Below are positions 55,576-64,000 of a DNA stretch of 64,000 nucleotides, in pieces (the stretch's first letter is position 1; each line of letters begins with the position of its first letter). The notes under the pieces are model-generated. The model made no database searches. It was not told the DNA's origin and saw only the letters and a list, made by a program, of their open reading frames with translations. The DNA lies in NCBI GenBank assembly GCA_902364975.1, contig CABJFQ010000003.1, positions 112,273-176,272 on the forward strand, given 5' to 3'. Position numbers and translations under genes: made by a program. This DNA comes from Coriobacteriaceae bacterium. Its GTDB lineage: Bacteria; Actinomycetota; Coriobacteriia; Coriobacteriales; Coriobacteriaceae.

Positions 55576-56319
55576 CTACTCCTCCCCTCGCGCGGCGGCC
55601 AACGCCTGTACCAGCGTAAAGTTGCCCTCGTAGAGCGCACGACCGGTAATGGCACCCTCGATGGCATCCTCGCCCACCGCGGCCAGTGCGCGGATATCGT
55701 CGAGCGTCGAGATACCGCCCGACGCCACAACGGGAAAGCCCGCGACCTCGGCCACGTGGCGATATGCTGCCACGTCGATGCCCGTCTGCATACCGTCGCG
55801 CGCGATATCGGTATACACCAGATGTTTAAAGCCCAGCTCGGTGAGCTGCGCCACGGCGTCGTCGAGCGCCACACCCGCGCCGTCGCGCCAACCATTCACC
55901 TTGACCTGGCCGTCACGGGCGGCAATGTCTGCCACCAGTAACTCGCCAAAGCCTTGCGCCGCCACCTCGGCAAATCCCGGCTCGGTCACGAGCACCGTGC
56001 CTAGCGCGATGCGACGCGCGCCGTAGCCAGCCAACTCGTCGATGCGCACGAGCGAGCGGACGCCGCCGCCTACGTCCACGGACAGACCGTCGACGCCGCA
56101 GATGGCCTTAATCGCCGCCGAGTTGGCAGCGCACGCGCCCTCGTCCTCGCCAAAGGCAGCGGACAGGTCGACGACGTGCACCCAGCTTGCGCCCTGCTCG
56201 GCAAACGAGCGAGCAACGGCCACGGGGTCGTCGGAATATACCTTGCAGCGGCTGCGGTCGCCACGCTCAAGGCGCACGACCTTGCCGCCGATCAGATCGA
56301 TTGCGGGAAACAGGATCAT
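55576..56319 (-). CDS. hisA: ProFAR isomerase
   Basis: 247 residues, barrel homologous to HisF. FPAIDLIGGKVVRL with Asp8 and VYTDIARDGMQ with the second catalytic Asp; DVGGGVRS and ASGGISTLDD bind the two phosphates. It isomerises ProFAR to PRFAR (step 4). ATG overlaps the hisH stop by four bases. In some Actinobacteria this gene doubles as PriA for tryptophan synthesis, which cannot be settled here. Confidence 0.93.
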   Translation of the reverse strand: MILFPAIDLIGGKVVRLERGDRSRCKVYSDDPVAVARSFAEQGASWVHVVDLSAAFGEDEGACAANSAAIKAICGVDGLSVDVGGGVRSLVRIDELAGYGARRIALGTVLVTEPGFAEVAAQGFGELLVADIAARDGQVKVNGWRDGAGVALDDAVAQLTELGFKHLVYTDIARDGMQTGIDVAAYRHVAEVAGFPVVASGGISTLDDIRALAAVGEDAIEGAITGRALYEGNFTLVQALAAARGEE

Positions 56320-57017
56320 CGGCCAACCTCCTCGACGATGTTGACGAAGTTCTTAAGGATGCGCTGCCCCAGCGCCGAGGACTTCTCGGGATGGAACTGA
56401 CAACCCCACACGTTGCCGTGACGCACGATGCACGGGAAGCTCCGCGTATAGTGCGTGCGCGCCAGCACATCGGCGGCATCGGCGTCGTCGGCCACCGCGT
56501 AGCTGTGGGTGAAATACATGTTGGCACCCTCGGCAAAACCGGCAAGCAGCGGATCGGGCGCACCGGCGGGCGTCATGTGTACCTGGTCCCAGCCCACGTG
56601 CGGCACCTTCAGGCGACTCGATTCCAAGCGCGTGCACGAACCGCGCATAATGCCCAGGCCATCGACCCAGGGGCCACCGGCCTGCTCGGAGGCGTCGCCG
56701 TCCGCCGGCACGCCCTCGTCCGCAGGCACGCCCTCGTTGCCGCGCTCAAAAAACAGCTGAAGGCCCAGGCAGATGCCGAGCAACGGAGTTCCGGCGGCAA
56801 CGGCGTCGAGCACCGCGTCCGCCTCGCCGCTCTCGCGCATAAAGGCAATCGCGTCGTAGAACGCACCCACGCCCGGGATGACCAAGCCGTCGGCGTTGCG
56901 GATCTGCTCCGGATCGTCCGACGTGCAGGCGGCGGCACCGGCGCGCGCAAGCCCGCGCGCAACGCTCGACAAGTTGCCCTTGTGGTAGTCGACCACCACG
57001 ATCTTCGGTTCGCCCAC
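56316..57017 (-). CDS. hisH: Imidazole glycerol phosphate synthase, glutaminase subunit
   Basis: 233 residues from GTG 57017, chosen because AAAGGAGG lies seven bases upstream; a TTG further up would add eight. Class I glutamine amidotransferase: VDYHKGNLSS, GVGAFYDA, nucleophile in GICLGLQLFF, and CQFHPEKS with the catalytic His and Glu. An insert of about 25 residues after the nucleophile (EGVPADEGVPADGD) contains a short tandem repeat and is unusual. It supplies ammonia to HisF. Confidence 0.92.
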   Translation of the reverse strand: MGEPKIVVVDYHKGNLSSVARGLARAGAAACTSDDPEQIRNADGLVIPGVGAFYDAIAFMRESGEADAVLDAVAAGTPLLGICLGLQLFFERGNEGVPADEGVPADGDASEQAGGPWVDGLGIMRGSCTRLESSRLKVPHVGWDQVHMTPAGAPDPLLAGFAEGANMYFTHSYAVADDADAADVLARTHYTRSFPCIVRHGNVWGCQFHPEKSSALGQRILKNFVNIVEEVGR

Positions 57018-57062
57018 GCGACCCTCCTTTTCCCCATTCAAAACCTGCCAAAATGGGACAGG

Positions 57063-57650
57063 TTACAGTGAACCCTTGGTGCTGGGGATGCCCTGCACGC
57101 GGGGATCCAGCTCACAGGCATGGCGCATCGTGCGGCCCACGGCCTTAAAGGCGGCCTCGATAATGTGATGCGAGTTGCTGCCCGCCAGCTCGCGCACGTG
57201 CAGCGTGAGCTTGGCGTCGCGCGCAAAGGCGTAGAAGAACTCGACGGCCAGCTCGGTATCGAAGCTGCCCACGCGCTCGGTCGGCACGGGCAGCTCGCAG
57301 TAGGCCTGCCCGCGGCCCGAAATATCAACAGCAGCCATCACAAGCGTCTCGTCCATGGCGATCGCCGCGTCGGCAAAGCGCGTAATGCCCGCCTTGTCTC
57401 CCAGCGCCTGGCAAAACGCCTCGCCCAGCACAATACCCGTGTCCTCGACGGTGTGGTGCGCATCGACCTCCACGTCGCCCACCGCGTGCACCGTCAGATC
57501 GAACAGACCATGGCGACCAAAAGCGTTGAGTATGTGGTCGAAAAACGGCACGCCGGTCGAGATATCGCACACGCCAGATCCGTCCAAGTCGAGCTTTACG
57601 ACAATGTCGGTCTCGCTCGTCTTGCGGGTTACCTCGGCATAGCGGTCCAT
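57063..57650 (-). CDS. hisB: Imidazoleglycerol-phosphate dehydratase
   Basis: 195 residues, monofunctional form. The two manganese motifs are DAHHTVEDTGI near 65 and SNSHHIIEAAFKA near 165. Step 6, giving imidazole acetol phosphate. Its ATG directly follows the hisC stop, with GAGGAG in the end of hisC as ribosome site. Confidence 0.95.
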   Translation of the reverse strand: MDRYAEVTRKTSETDIVVKLDLDGSGVCDISTGVPFFDHILNAFGRHGLFDLTVHAVGDVEVDAHHTVEDTGIVLGEAFCQALGDKAGITRFADAAIAMDETLVMAAVDISGRGQAYCELPVPTERVGSFDTELAVEFFYAFARDAKLTLHVRELAGSNSHHIIEAAFKAVGRTMRHACELDPRVQGIPSTKGSL

Positions 57651-58766
57651 CTACATCTCCTCCTTCACCAGCGCGGCAAACGCAGCCAGCACCTCGTCGT
57701 TTTCCTGCGGGGTGCCCACGGTAATGCGCAGACAGTCCGCGAGCCCCGGCGCATAGCTAAAGTCGCGCACCAAAATCGAATACTCGTCGCGCAGACGCTC
57801 ACGCACGCGCGTGGCATGCGGCGTGCGTGCGAGCACAAAGTTCGCCGCGCTCGGCCATGCCTCCACGGGCAGGCCCTCGGCAGCCATCGCGCGCAGGGCG
57901 CACAGCTCGCGCTCGCGCTCGGATGCGACCTGCGCCACCACGGGTGCATAGGCATCACGGGCACGCACGCAGGCAAGTGCTGCCGCCTGGCTCAGCACGT
58001 TGACCGAATAGATCTGGCGAATCGCCGCGAACACATCGATGACCTCGGGCGCCGCGATCACATAGCCCAGACGCGTGCCGGCGGCGCCGAACGCCTTGGA
58101 CAGCGTGTGCAGAATCACCAGGTTGGGATGCTCGGCGATAAGGCCTTGCGCCGTGGTGGCCGCGCCAAACGAATCGTCCGCAAACTCAACGTAGGCCTCG
58201 TCGACCATGACCATGCCGGGGCACGCATCGCACAGGGCCGCGACAAAGTCGAGCGGTGCCACGTCGCCCGTGGGGTTGTTGGGCGAAGTCACGATGGCCA
58301 GGCTGCACTCCGGCGCCGCGGCAAGCACGGCTGCCTGGTCGAGCTCAAAGCTCGCCGGGTCGCGCCACACGTCGCGCACCTCGGTCTGACAGAGCGATGC
58401 AAAGAACGCATACTCGCTAAAGCACGGCGGGCAGTTGAGCAGGGTCCGCCCCGCGCCGCCAAACGCCAGCAGGTAGTTATAGAGCAGCTCATCGCCGCCG
58501 TTTCCCACGCAAATATTCTCACGTGCCACGCCATGCCAGGCAGCAAGCTCATCGCGCAGGTCGTTGGACATGGGATCGGGATAGCGGTTGAGCGGTGTGG
58601 CAGCCAAGGCCGCATCGATTGTCTCGCGCACGCCGACCGGCACGGGATAGGTGTTCTCGTTGGCCGAAAGATTGATGCGCGTAGGCGTAAAGTTGGGATC
58701 ATAGGGCTCAATGCCGGCCAGGTAGGGCTGGACGAGTTCCTTCATGCGCGGCGTAAGTTCGGCCAT
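57651..58766 (-). CDS. hisC: Histidinol-phosphate aminotransferase
   Basis: 371 residues from ATG 58766, one base after the hisD stop, with GAGGAGG upstream. Fold type I PLP enzyme: NLSANENTYP at the N-terminus, NPTGDVAPLDF, DEAYVEF and the Schiff-base lysine in LHTLSKAFGAAGTRLGY. Step 7, transferring an amino group from glutamate to imidazole acetol phosphate. Standard length. Confidence 0.95.
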   Translation of the reverse strand: MAELTPRMKELVQPYLAGIEPYDPNFTPTRINLSANENTYPVPVGVRETIDAALAATPLNRYPDPMSNDLRDELAAWHGVARENICVGNGGDELLYNYLLAFGGAGRTLLNCPPCFSEYAFFASLCQTEVRDVWRDPASFELDQAAVLAAAPECSLAIVTSPNNPTGDVAPLDFVAALCDACPGMVMVDEAYVEFADDSFGAATTAQGLIAEHPNLVILHTLSKAFGAAGTRLGYVIAAPEVIDVFAAIRQIYSVNVLSQAAALACVRARDAYAPVVAQVASERERELCALRAMAAEGLPVEAWPSAANFVLARTPHATRVRERLRDEYSILVRDFSYAPGLADCLRITVGTPQENDEVLAAFAALVKEEM

Positions 58767-58767
58767 G

Positions 58768-60204
58768 TTAGGCCTCCTCGCCGGTCGCGCCAGCGCCACC
58801 CGAGCCTGCAGCCGCCAGGTCCACACCCTCGGCGACCGTCGCCACAGCGTCGCCCGGCCAGGCGACCTTGGTCAGGTCGGCCGCAGCCAGCGACTCGGCA
58901 CTCACGGCATCCTCGCCCTGCTCCAGCACGCGACGACGCAGGGCGGCAGAGAGCGCGTGCGCCCACAGGCCCTCGGCCTCGGCCAGGCGCTGCGTAGCGG
59001 GAGCGTCGGAGAGCAGGCCCTCAGGTGTATAGCAAATGACGCTCGAGCGCTTAACGAACTCTTCGACCGAAAGCGGGTTGGAGAACATGGCCGTGCCGCC
59101 GGTCGGCAGCGTGTGGTTGGGGCCGGCAACATAATCGCCGAGCGGCTCAGAGCTCCAAGCGCCCACAAAGATGGCGCCGGCGTTGCGAATGCCGCCGAGC
59201 AGGCCCATCGCGTCCTTGCAGTGCAGCTCAAGGTGCTCGGGCGCCACGGTGTTCACGGCCTCGACGGCGGCAGCCATGTCGGCGGCCACCACGATGGTGC
59301 CCTCATTGTCGAGCGAAGCACGCGTGATTTCGGCGCGTGGCGACTGCGCTACCAGAATGTCGATACCAGCCTCGACCTCGCGCGCAAACTGCTCGTCGCA
59401 GGTCACCAGATAGCAGGCTGCAAGCGGATCGTGCTCGGCCTGGGCCATAAGGTCGGCCGCGACCACCATGGGCTTGGCCGTGGCATCGGCCAGTACGCAG
59501 ACCTCGGAGGGGCCGGCGACCATGTCGATACCCACGTCGCCCGAGACAATCTGCTTGGCCGCGGCGACAAAGGCGTTGCCCGGGCCGGTGATCTTGTCGA
59601 CGCGCGGAATGGTCTCGGTGCCGTACGCCAGCGCGGCCACGGCCTGGGCGCCGCCCACCATATAGATCTCGTCCACGCCACCGAGCTTTGCCGCGGCGAG
59701 CGTGTAGGGACTGATCAGGCCGTCTTTTTGCGGCGGGGTCACCATAACCACGCGCTTGACGCCGGCGACCTTGGCGGGAATGGCGTTCATGAGCACGGTG
59801 GAGGGATATTGCGCGCGACCGCCCGGTACATAGATGCCGGCCGCCGCGAGCGGGGTCACCTTAACGCCGAGCATCGTGCCGTCCACACGCGTGGTAAACC
59901 AGCTCTGCTCGACCTCGCGCTGGTGGAACTCGCGAATCTGGCGCGCGGCCTTCTCAAGCGCGGCGACAAAGGCCGGGTCAAGGCCTTCGAGCGCGGCATC
60001 GATCTGCTCCTGCGGCAAGCGGAAGCTCTGCAGCTCAACGCCGTCAAAACGCTGACAGTAATCGCGCACCGCGGCATCCCCGTTGGCACGCACGTTGGCC
60101 ACGATATCGCGGGCGGCGTCGATGATGTTTTGCGGCAGCACGCCCTTGCGGTTGAGCTGGTTGGTAACGAGGCGCTCACCGGGAGCAAGCTTGATGGTCT
60201 TCAT
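58768..60204 (-). CDS. hisD: Histidinol dehydrogenase
   Basis: 478 residues, somewhat longer than the usual ~430 because of an Ala/Gly-rich C-terminal tail (last ~35 residues). [30 protein letters not shown], the zinc-site histidine in AEHDP, and [10 protein letters not shown] are all present. It oxidises histidinol to histidine in two NAD-dependent steps. ATG 60204 is preceded by GGGGAT. A gap of 105 bases separates it from hisZ-hisG. Confidence 0.95.
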   Translation of the reverse strand: MKTIKLAPGERLVTNQLNRKGVLPQNIIDAARDIVANVRANGDAAVRDYCQRFDGVELQSFRLPQEQIDAALEGLDPAFVAALEKAARQIREFHQREVEQSWFTTRVDGTMLGVKVTPLAAAGIYVPGGRAQYPSTVLMNAIPAKVAGVKRVVMVTPPQKDGLISPYTLAAAKLGGVDEIYMVGGAQAVAALAYGTETIPRVDKITGPGNAFVAAAKQIVSGDVGIDMVAGPSEVCVLADATAKPMVVAADLMAQAEHDPLAACYLVTCDEQFAREVEAGIDILVAQSPRAEITRASLDNEGTIVVAADMAAAVEAVNTVAPEHLELHCKDAMGLLGGIRNAGAIFVGAWSSEPLGDYVAGPNHTLPTGGTAMFSNPLSVEEFVKRSSVICYTPEGLLSDAPATQRLAEAEGLWAHALSAALRRRVLEQGEDAVSAESLAAADLTKVAWPGDAVATVAEGVDLAAAGSGGAGATGEEA

Positions 60205-60309
60205 ATCGGTATCCCCTATCGGTCGAGGTTGTGTTCGAAAAACGAGAGGCCGGGCGGCGGCGCCAATCGGCCCGCAGCCCGTACGTTGGGGCGCCCGTGC
60301 GCGGTCGCG

Positions 60310-62025
60310 CTATTGTGCCGAGCCCGCGACGGGCTCAAAATGCTTGTCCTTAACGGCCGCGGCCAAGCGATCTGCCAGATTGCGTACGCGCGGATCCAGG
60401 CGCGCAGCACCCGGATTGACAAAGAAGCGGGCCGTGCAGTCCATGATGCGGCCGGTGATGACCAGGTCGTTGTCGCGCAGCGTGGCGCCCGTGGCGGTGA
60501 TGTCCACGATGCGATCGGTCATGCCGACAATGGGGCCCAGCTCGATGTTACCGTGCAGTGAGACGATATCGGCGTTCACGCCGCGCTCGGCATACCAGGC
60601 ACTCGCAATGCGCGGGTACTTGGTGGCCACGCGAAGCGAACCGCGGCGGGCATAGTTGCGCTCGGCCTGACCGGCGCGCCAAGCGGGCTCAGCCTCAATA
60701 AAGGTGCACAGGCCGTAGCCCAGATCGACCAACTGCAGCAGGTTGAGGTCGGCCTCGATAAGCGAATCCCAGCCGCAGATGCCGCAATCGGCACCACCGC
60801 AGCCCACAAAGGCGGGCGCATCGCTGGGGCGCACAATGACAAACTCGATATCTCCGACCGCGCCCTCGCCGGCACGCGTATCGCGACCGCGCACGATCAG
60901 GTGACGGCCGGGGTCGCGTAGCTCGGAGACGTCCAGGCCCGCGGCCTCGAGCACGTCGAGCGTGTCGGCCTTAAGCGAGCCCTTGGGAACGGCGATGCGC
61001 AGCGGACCCTCGGCACCACGGCCCGCGGCGTGGTCGCCGTCGGAAGCGGCGTCCTCAGCCGAAGTGCGCGCGGCCTCCAGACGCTCGAGCGAAAAGGCAA
61101 ATCCCGCCGCCGGTACCTCGATGCCATCGCCGAACGCGCCGGTAAAGATGGAGTCGTAGCGTCCGCCCGAGCCAACAGGATCGGGCAGGCCGCCGGCATA
61201 GGCCTTAAAGACCAGGCCCGTGTAGTAATCAAACGAGTTCATGATGGAGAAGTCGAAGGACAGCACCTGGGCGTCCTCGGGAGCCAGACCCTCGACCAGG
61301 GCACGCAGCTCGCGCGTGAGCGGCGCGACGATACCGGCGGCCTCCAGCAGCGCGTCCACGCGGTCGAGCACTTCGGGGCCACCGTGCAGGCGCGGCAGCT
61401 CGCTAATGGCGGCCTTGACGGCATCGGACTCGGTGCTTGCCGCCACGCGGGCATCGAGGCCCACAAAGTCATTGGCGTGCACGCAGCGCAGGGCCTCGAC
61501 AGCCAGCTCGCGATCCTCACATGCCGCAAGCAGCTCCTTAAACGGACGCACGCTACCTGCGATAATGCGCGCATCGGGCAACGCCAGCTTGCGCACGGCC
61601 TCGGCTACCAGCGAGACAATCTCGACATCGCCCGCGGCGTCGCCCGCGGCGATGAGCTCAAAGCCCAGCTGCGTAAACTGACGCGAGCCGCCGGCATTGC
61701 GCTGGCACTCGCGAACCACCGGCGCCTCGTAGCGCAGGCGCAGGGGCAGGTCGGCCGCGCGCATGCGGGTCGAAACCAAGCGCACGATCGGCAACGTGTT
61801 GTCGGGACGGACCACCAGCAAACGCCCATCATCGTCAAAGAGCTTAAACGGCGTGTCCGCAATGCGGCCACCTTCCTCGAGCGAACCCTTGTCCTCGAGC
61901 AGCGGCGTTTCAACCGGCAGATAATGATGCTCCCTAAAGCAGCCCTTCACCGTACATGCGATCTCCTCGCGTGCCTGAGCCTCCTCGGGCAATATGTCCC
62001 GGAATCCCCACGGTGTGGCCGTCAT
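60310..62025 (-). CDS. hisZG: HisZ-HisG fusion: ATP phosphoribosyltransferase
   Basis: 571 residues, one frame. Residues 1 to ~335 are HisZ, a histidyl-tRNA synthetase-like regulatory subunit: VVRPDNTLPIVRLVST (motif 2 area), RYEAPVVRECQRNAGGSRQF, SGGRYDSIF. After a short acidic linker, residues ~343-571 are the short-form HisG catalytic subunit: RIAVPKGSLKADTL, ATKYPRIASAWY and DIVSLHGNIELGPIVGM. In most bacteria these are separate proteins that assemble into a hetero-octamer. It catalyses the first, feedback-inhibited step. First gene of the operon; RBS GAGGAGG. Confidence 0.92.
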   Translation of the reverse strand: MTATPWGFRDILPEEAQAREEIACTVKGCFREHHYLPVETPLLEDKGSLEEGGRIADTPFKLFDDDGRLLVVRPDNTLPIVRLVSTRMRAADLPLRLRYEAPVVRECQRNAGGSRQFTQLGFELIAAGDAAGDVEIVSLVAEAVRKLALPDARIIAGSVRPFKELLAACEDRELAVEALRCVHANDFVGLDARVAASTESDAVKAAISELPRLHGGPEVLDRVDALLEAAGIVAPLTRELRALVEGLAPEDAQVLSFDFSIMNSFDYYTGLVFKAYAGGLPDPVGSGGRYDSIFTGAFGDGIEVPAAGFAFSLERLEAARTSAEDAASDGDHAAGRGAEGPLRIAVPKGSLKADTLDVLEAAGLDVSELRDPGRHLIVRGRDTRAGEGAVGDIEFVIVRPSDAPAFVGCGGADCGICGWDSLIEADLNLLQLVDLGYGLCTFIEAEPAWRAGQAERNYARRGSLRVATKYPRIASAWYAERGVNADIVSLHGNIELGPIVGMTDRIVDITATGATLRDNDLVITGRIMDCTARFFVNPGAARLDPRVRNLADRLAAAVKDKHFEPVAGSAQ

Positions 62026-62061
62026 CTGGTGAGCCTCCTCATGCTGTGCTTCGTATAGAAC

Positions 62062-62091
62062 AGAAGACCGGCATAGCTCCGCCGGTCTTCT
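62062..62091 (-). terminator. Hairpin upstream of the his operon
   Basis: AGAAGACCGGC and GCCGGTCTTCT pair around an eight-base loop; CTGTTCTATACG follows on the minus strand. It may terminate the upstream isomerase transcript or act in the his leader. A TATGCT sequence near 62104 could be a his promoter. Confidence 0.6.
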
Positions 62092-62194
62092 GGGTACTTT
62101 AGCATACTAGAGTGTTTGCGGGGGAAATCCGTCGCAGCCGCTCACACCGTATTCATTTGGAAACATGGGGCAGATTGCCGCAGCCCAACCCCAC

Positions 62195-63031
62195 CTAGGC
62201 GCCAATCGCACGACGATACTCTGCCATTACCTGCGCATCGGCAGCTGCGGGGTCGGCAAAATAGCGCCCGTCATAGGTCTCGGCCGAAACAACTCCGCGA
62301 TAGCCGCGCGCCACCAGCCTATCCAGGTCAGCGCGCATATCGCGGTCGCCGTCACCCCAGGCAAGATGCGTCGTGCCATCTGCCGCAACATCGACAAAAT
62401 GCACGTGGGCGACATCATCGCCAAGCAGATCGAAGTAATCGTCGATGGTATCCCCCGCCACCGCCATGGCGCCCATATCCAGACACGCCTTAAGTGCCGG
62501 ATGATCAACTGCCTCGATCATGTGCTTCGTATCGGCCGCCGAGTTCACGATCATCGACTCAACCGGCTGTAGGGCTTCGAGCACCAGTCGCACGCCGCGT
62601 TCTCCCGCATGCTCGGCAATCGCACGCAGCATCGAGGCGCTGCGACCCCACGCGTCCTCGATCGGCTCGTTCAAAAATGCCCAGCCGCTCGAGACCATGA
62701 CCTGCTCGGCTCCAAGTTCCGCCGCGATATCCACAACGTTCTTAAAGTACGCGAGCGTGCGGGCACGCGCCTCATTCCCACGCGCCGCGATATTCCACGG
62801 CTTGGGGTTGTTCTGCTCGGGACAAAGTCCCACAATCCGAACTCCATACCGCTGCGACAGCTCCCGCACCTGCTCGAGCGAATCGTATCCATGGCAATCG
62901 ACATACAGATGCATCGCCCCGGTCCAAAGCTCGCAACACGTGTAGCCCGAGGCCGCTGCCGAGGAAAAGAATTCCTCAAGGTCAAAATAGCGATGGCTGA
63001 TATTCATGACGGCAAGCTGTGGATAGCTCAA
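62195..63031 (-). CDS. Sugar-phosphate isomerase/epimerase (TIM barrel)
   Basis: 278 residues from TTG 63031, selected because GGAGAG lies just upstream and it yields the usual short N-terminus (LSYPQLAVMNISHRYF); ATG 63007 is the alternative. AP endonuclease 2-type barrel with metal ligands in LVLEALQP (Glu), CLDMGAM (Asp), VHFVDV (His) and VSAETYD (Glu). Family members isomerise or epimerise ketoses. The neighbouring SIS-domain gene suggests a catabolic sugar or amino-sugar unit extending beyond the right edge. Confidence 0.75.
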   Translation of the reverse strand: MSYPQLAVMNISHRYFDLEEFFSSAAASGYTCCELWTGAMHLYVDCHGYDSLEQVRELSQRYGVRIVGLCPEQNNPKPWNIAARGNEARARTLAYFKNVVDIAAELGAEQVMVSSGWAFLNEPIEDAWGRSASMLRAIAEHAGERGVRLVLEALQPVESMIVNSAADTKHMIEAVDHPALKACLDMGAMAVAGDTIDDYFDLLGDDVAHVHFVDVAADGTTHLAWGDGDRDMRADLDRLVARGYRGVVSAETYDGRYFADPAAADAQVMAEYRRAIGA

Positions 63032-63104
63032 AATTACTCTCCAACCCAAACGAGGCCCCGTTCCATATAGGAGCGAGGCCCAATTACACAAACGTTATCT
63101 GCTC

Positions 63105-64000
63105 TTAGTAGTCGAACTGGTGATAGTAACGACGGTAGTTGAGGTTGTGCTTGGTGACCGTCTCGTAGTAAGCGGCAAGGCGATCGGTGATCAGCGAGGA
63201 GAGGATCCACGGAGACACGATGACGCGGAACTCGTCGTCAAGGCCGGGGATCGCGAACTCGGCGGTGTCGATGACGTTGACGTCGGTGTCGCCGGTCACG
63301 CCGCGGGTCAGGAACGCGCGGACGCGCTCGTCGAGCTTGCGGTTCTCGTCCTCGCCCATGAACAGGAAGACCGGGACGCCGGGCTCCACGAGCTCGAGGG
63401 TGCCGTGGAAGAAGTCGGCCGAGGTGATGTAGCGGGTGCGCTTCCACTGCATCTCCTCGAGGATGCACATCGAGAACAGGATCGTCTCGCCCCACAGGGC
63501 GCCGGAGCCGATGAACATGGTGTAGGGGGCCAGGGCGTACTTCTTGGCGAGCTCCTCGGCGCGCGGCTCGAAGCTCTTGCGGATGTCGACCAGGTGGGTC
63601 CAAACGTCCTTGGTCTGCTCGATGAACTTATCGAACTGCGGGAAGCAGCCACGGCGGTTGAGCAGGCGCAGGCCGAAGCAGTCGGCGAGGTAGTAGCCCA
63701 TCTCGCAGCCACCGTTACCATGATCGGAAGCCATCTTGACGCAATTCTCGGCGCCGACAGCCTGGCCGATGAGGCCCTCGGGCTTGGTCATGGCGTAGAC
63801 GCGCACACCCATGTCCTTCATCTTCTTGACGGCCTCGAGGACCTCGGGGGTGGTGCCGGACTCGGAGGCGGTGAGCACGACGGACTTCTCGGTCATGCGC
63901 TTGTGGCCCATGGCGTTCCACTCGGCGGCGTGGATCAGGTAGACCTCGAGGTCGCGGTCGCCGAACTTGTTCATGAGGTACTCGAGCTGCATGAGCTCGT
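63105..64000 (-). CDS. SIS-domain sugar isomerase / deglycase-like (5' end beyond right edge)
   Basis: Partial: the frame is open through position 64000, and internal ATGs such as 63992 are not the start. ASESGTTPEVLEAVKKM is the phosphosugar-binding loop of SIS domains. A second SIS half covers about the last 190 residues with ALAPYTMFIGSGALWGET. Layout resembles FrlB-type fructosamine-6-phosphate deglycases and the isomerase half of GlmS, without the glutaminase. The gap of 73 bases to the isomerase/epimerase suggests one operon. Confidence 0.75.
   Translation of the reverse strand, partial: ELMQLEYLMNKFGDRDLEVYLIHAAEWNAMGHKRMTEKSVVLTASESGTTPEVLEAVKKMKDMGVRVYAMTKPEGLIGQAVGAENCVKMASDHGNGGCEMGYYLADCFGLRLLNRRGCFPQFDKFIEQTKDVWTHLVDIRKSFEPRAEELAKKYALAPYTMFIGSGALWGETILFSMCILEEMQWKRTRYITSADFFHGTLELVEPGVPVFLFMGEDENRKLDERVRAFLTRGVTGDTDVNVIDTAEFAIPGLDDEFRVIVSPWILSSLITDRLAAYYETVTKHNLNYRRYYHQFDY

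Noticed and set aside
57120..60561. Long plus-strand open frames (over 600 codons) opposite hisB, hisC and hisD
   Set aside because: They mirror high-G+C coding genes with intact motifs on the other strand, and have Arg/Ala/His-rich compositions without family resemblance.

Overview
The window (64 kb, high G+C, dense genes, few gaps) reads as chromosome of a Coriobacteriia gut actinobacterium, most probably Collinsella. The pointers are a histidine operon carrying a small Coriobacteriia-type protein (RDAC-like), the eno / FtsB-like / ppx cluster, a sortase-anchored alanine-rich surface protein, and dispersed inverted repeats of the kind I associate with Collinsella. The genus call is inference from gene content, not from a search.

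Layout. 1-9.3 kb is mostly housekeeping and envelope: a partial DUF2207 membrane protein, gluQ, three consecutive metallophosphoesterases, a small membrane-tethered Cys/His protein and a 1,116-residue coiled-coil/CAP surface protein. 9.4-38.8 kb is a large accessory (defence-type) island. In order it holds: (i) a five-gene minus-strand operon of membrane protein, one-helix peptide, ClpX-like AAA+ unfoldase, helicase with C-terminal nuclease-like domain, and a possible PIWI/RNase H-fold protein; (ii) a divergent HsdM/HsdS-like protein; (iii) small unknown and membrane proteins; (iv) a WYL regulator plus a giant SF1 helicase with a HEPN-like motif; (v) a complete EcoRV-type restriction-modification pair; (vi) an HNH endonuclease, an unknown protein, an accessory ClpP, a VirD4/TraG-like ATPase and another unknown; (vii) a second divergent HsdM/HsdS-like protein; (viii) an AbiE toxin-antitoxin pair. 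The block around 22-30.5 kb is visibly more A+T-rich, suggesting a later arrival.

39-53.7 kb returns to core genes (two-component system, orphan PTS IIB with a VOC protein, tRNA-Leu, ppx, FtsB-like, enolase, mazG, yfcE, larC C-terminal part, histidinol-phosphatase). Two AAA/DUF4143 ATPase genes interrupt it, each preceded by three direct repeats of exactly 33-bp period. 53.7-62.0 kb is a complete minus-strand histidine operon, hisZ-hisG (fused), hisD, hisC, hisB, hisH, hisA, hisF, hisI, RDAC-like, hisE, with the PHP-type histidinol-phosphatase convergent at its end. The window closes with a sugar-phosphate isomerase/epimerase and a partial SIS-domain protein.

Most interesting: the operon at 9,383-18,165 matches no defence system I can name in full. 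Its ClpX-like protein retains a VGFG loop where ClpX carries its ClpP-docking IGF loop, and an accessory ClpP with an intact Ser-His-Asp triad lies 15 kb away in the same island. The pair of catalytically incomplete methylase/specificity-like proteins, each divergent from one of the two operons, suggests the whole island may be built from two related modules.
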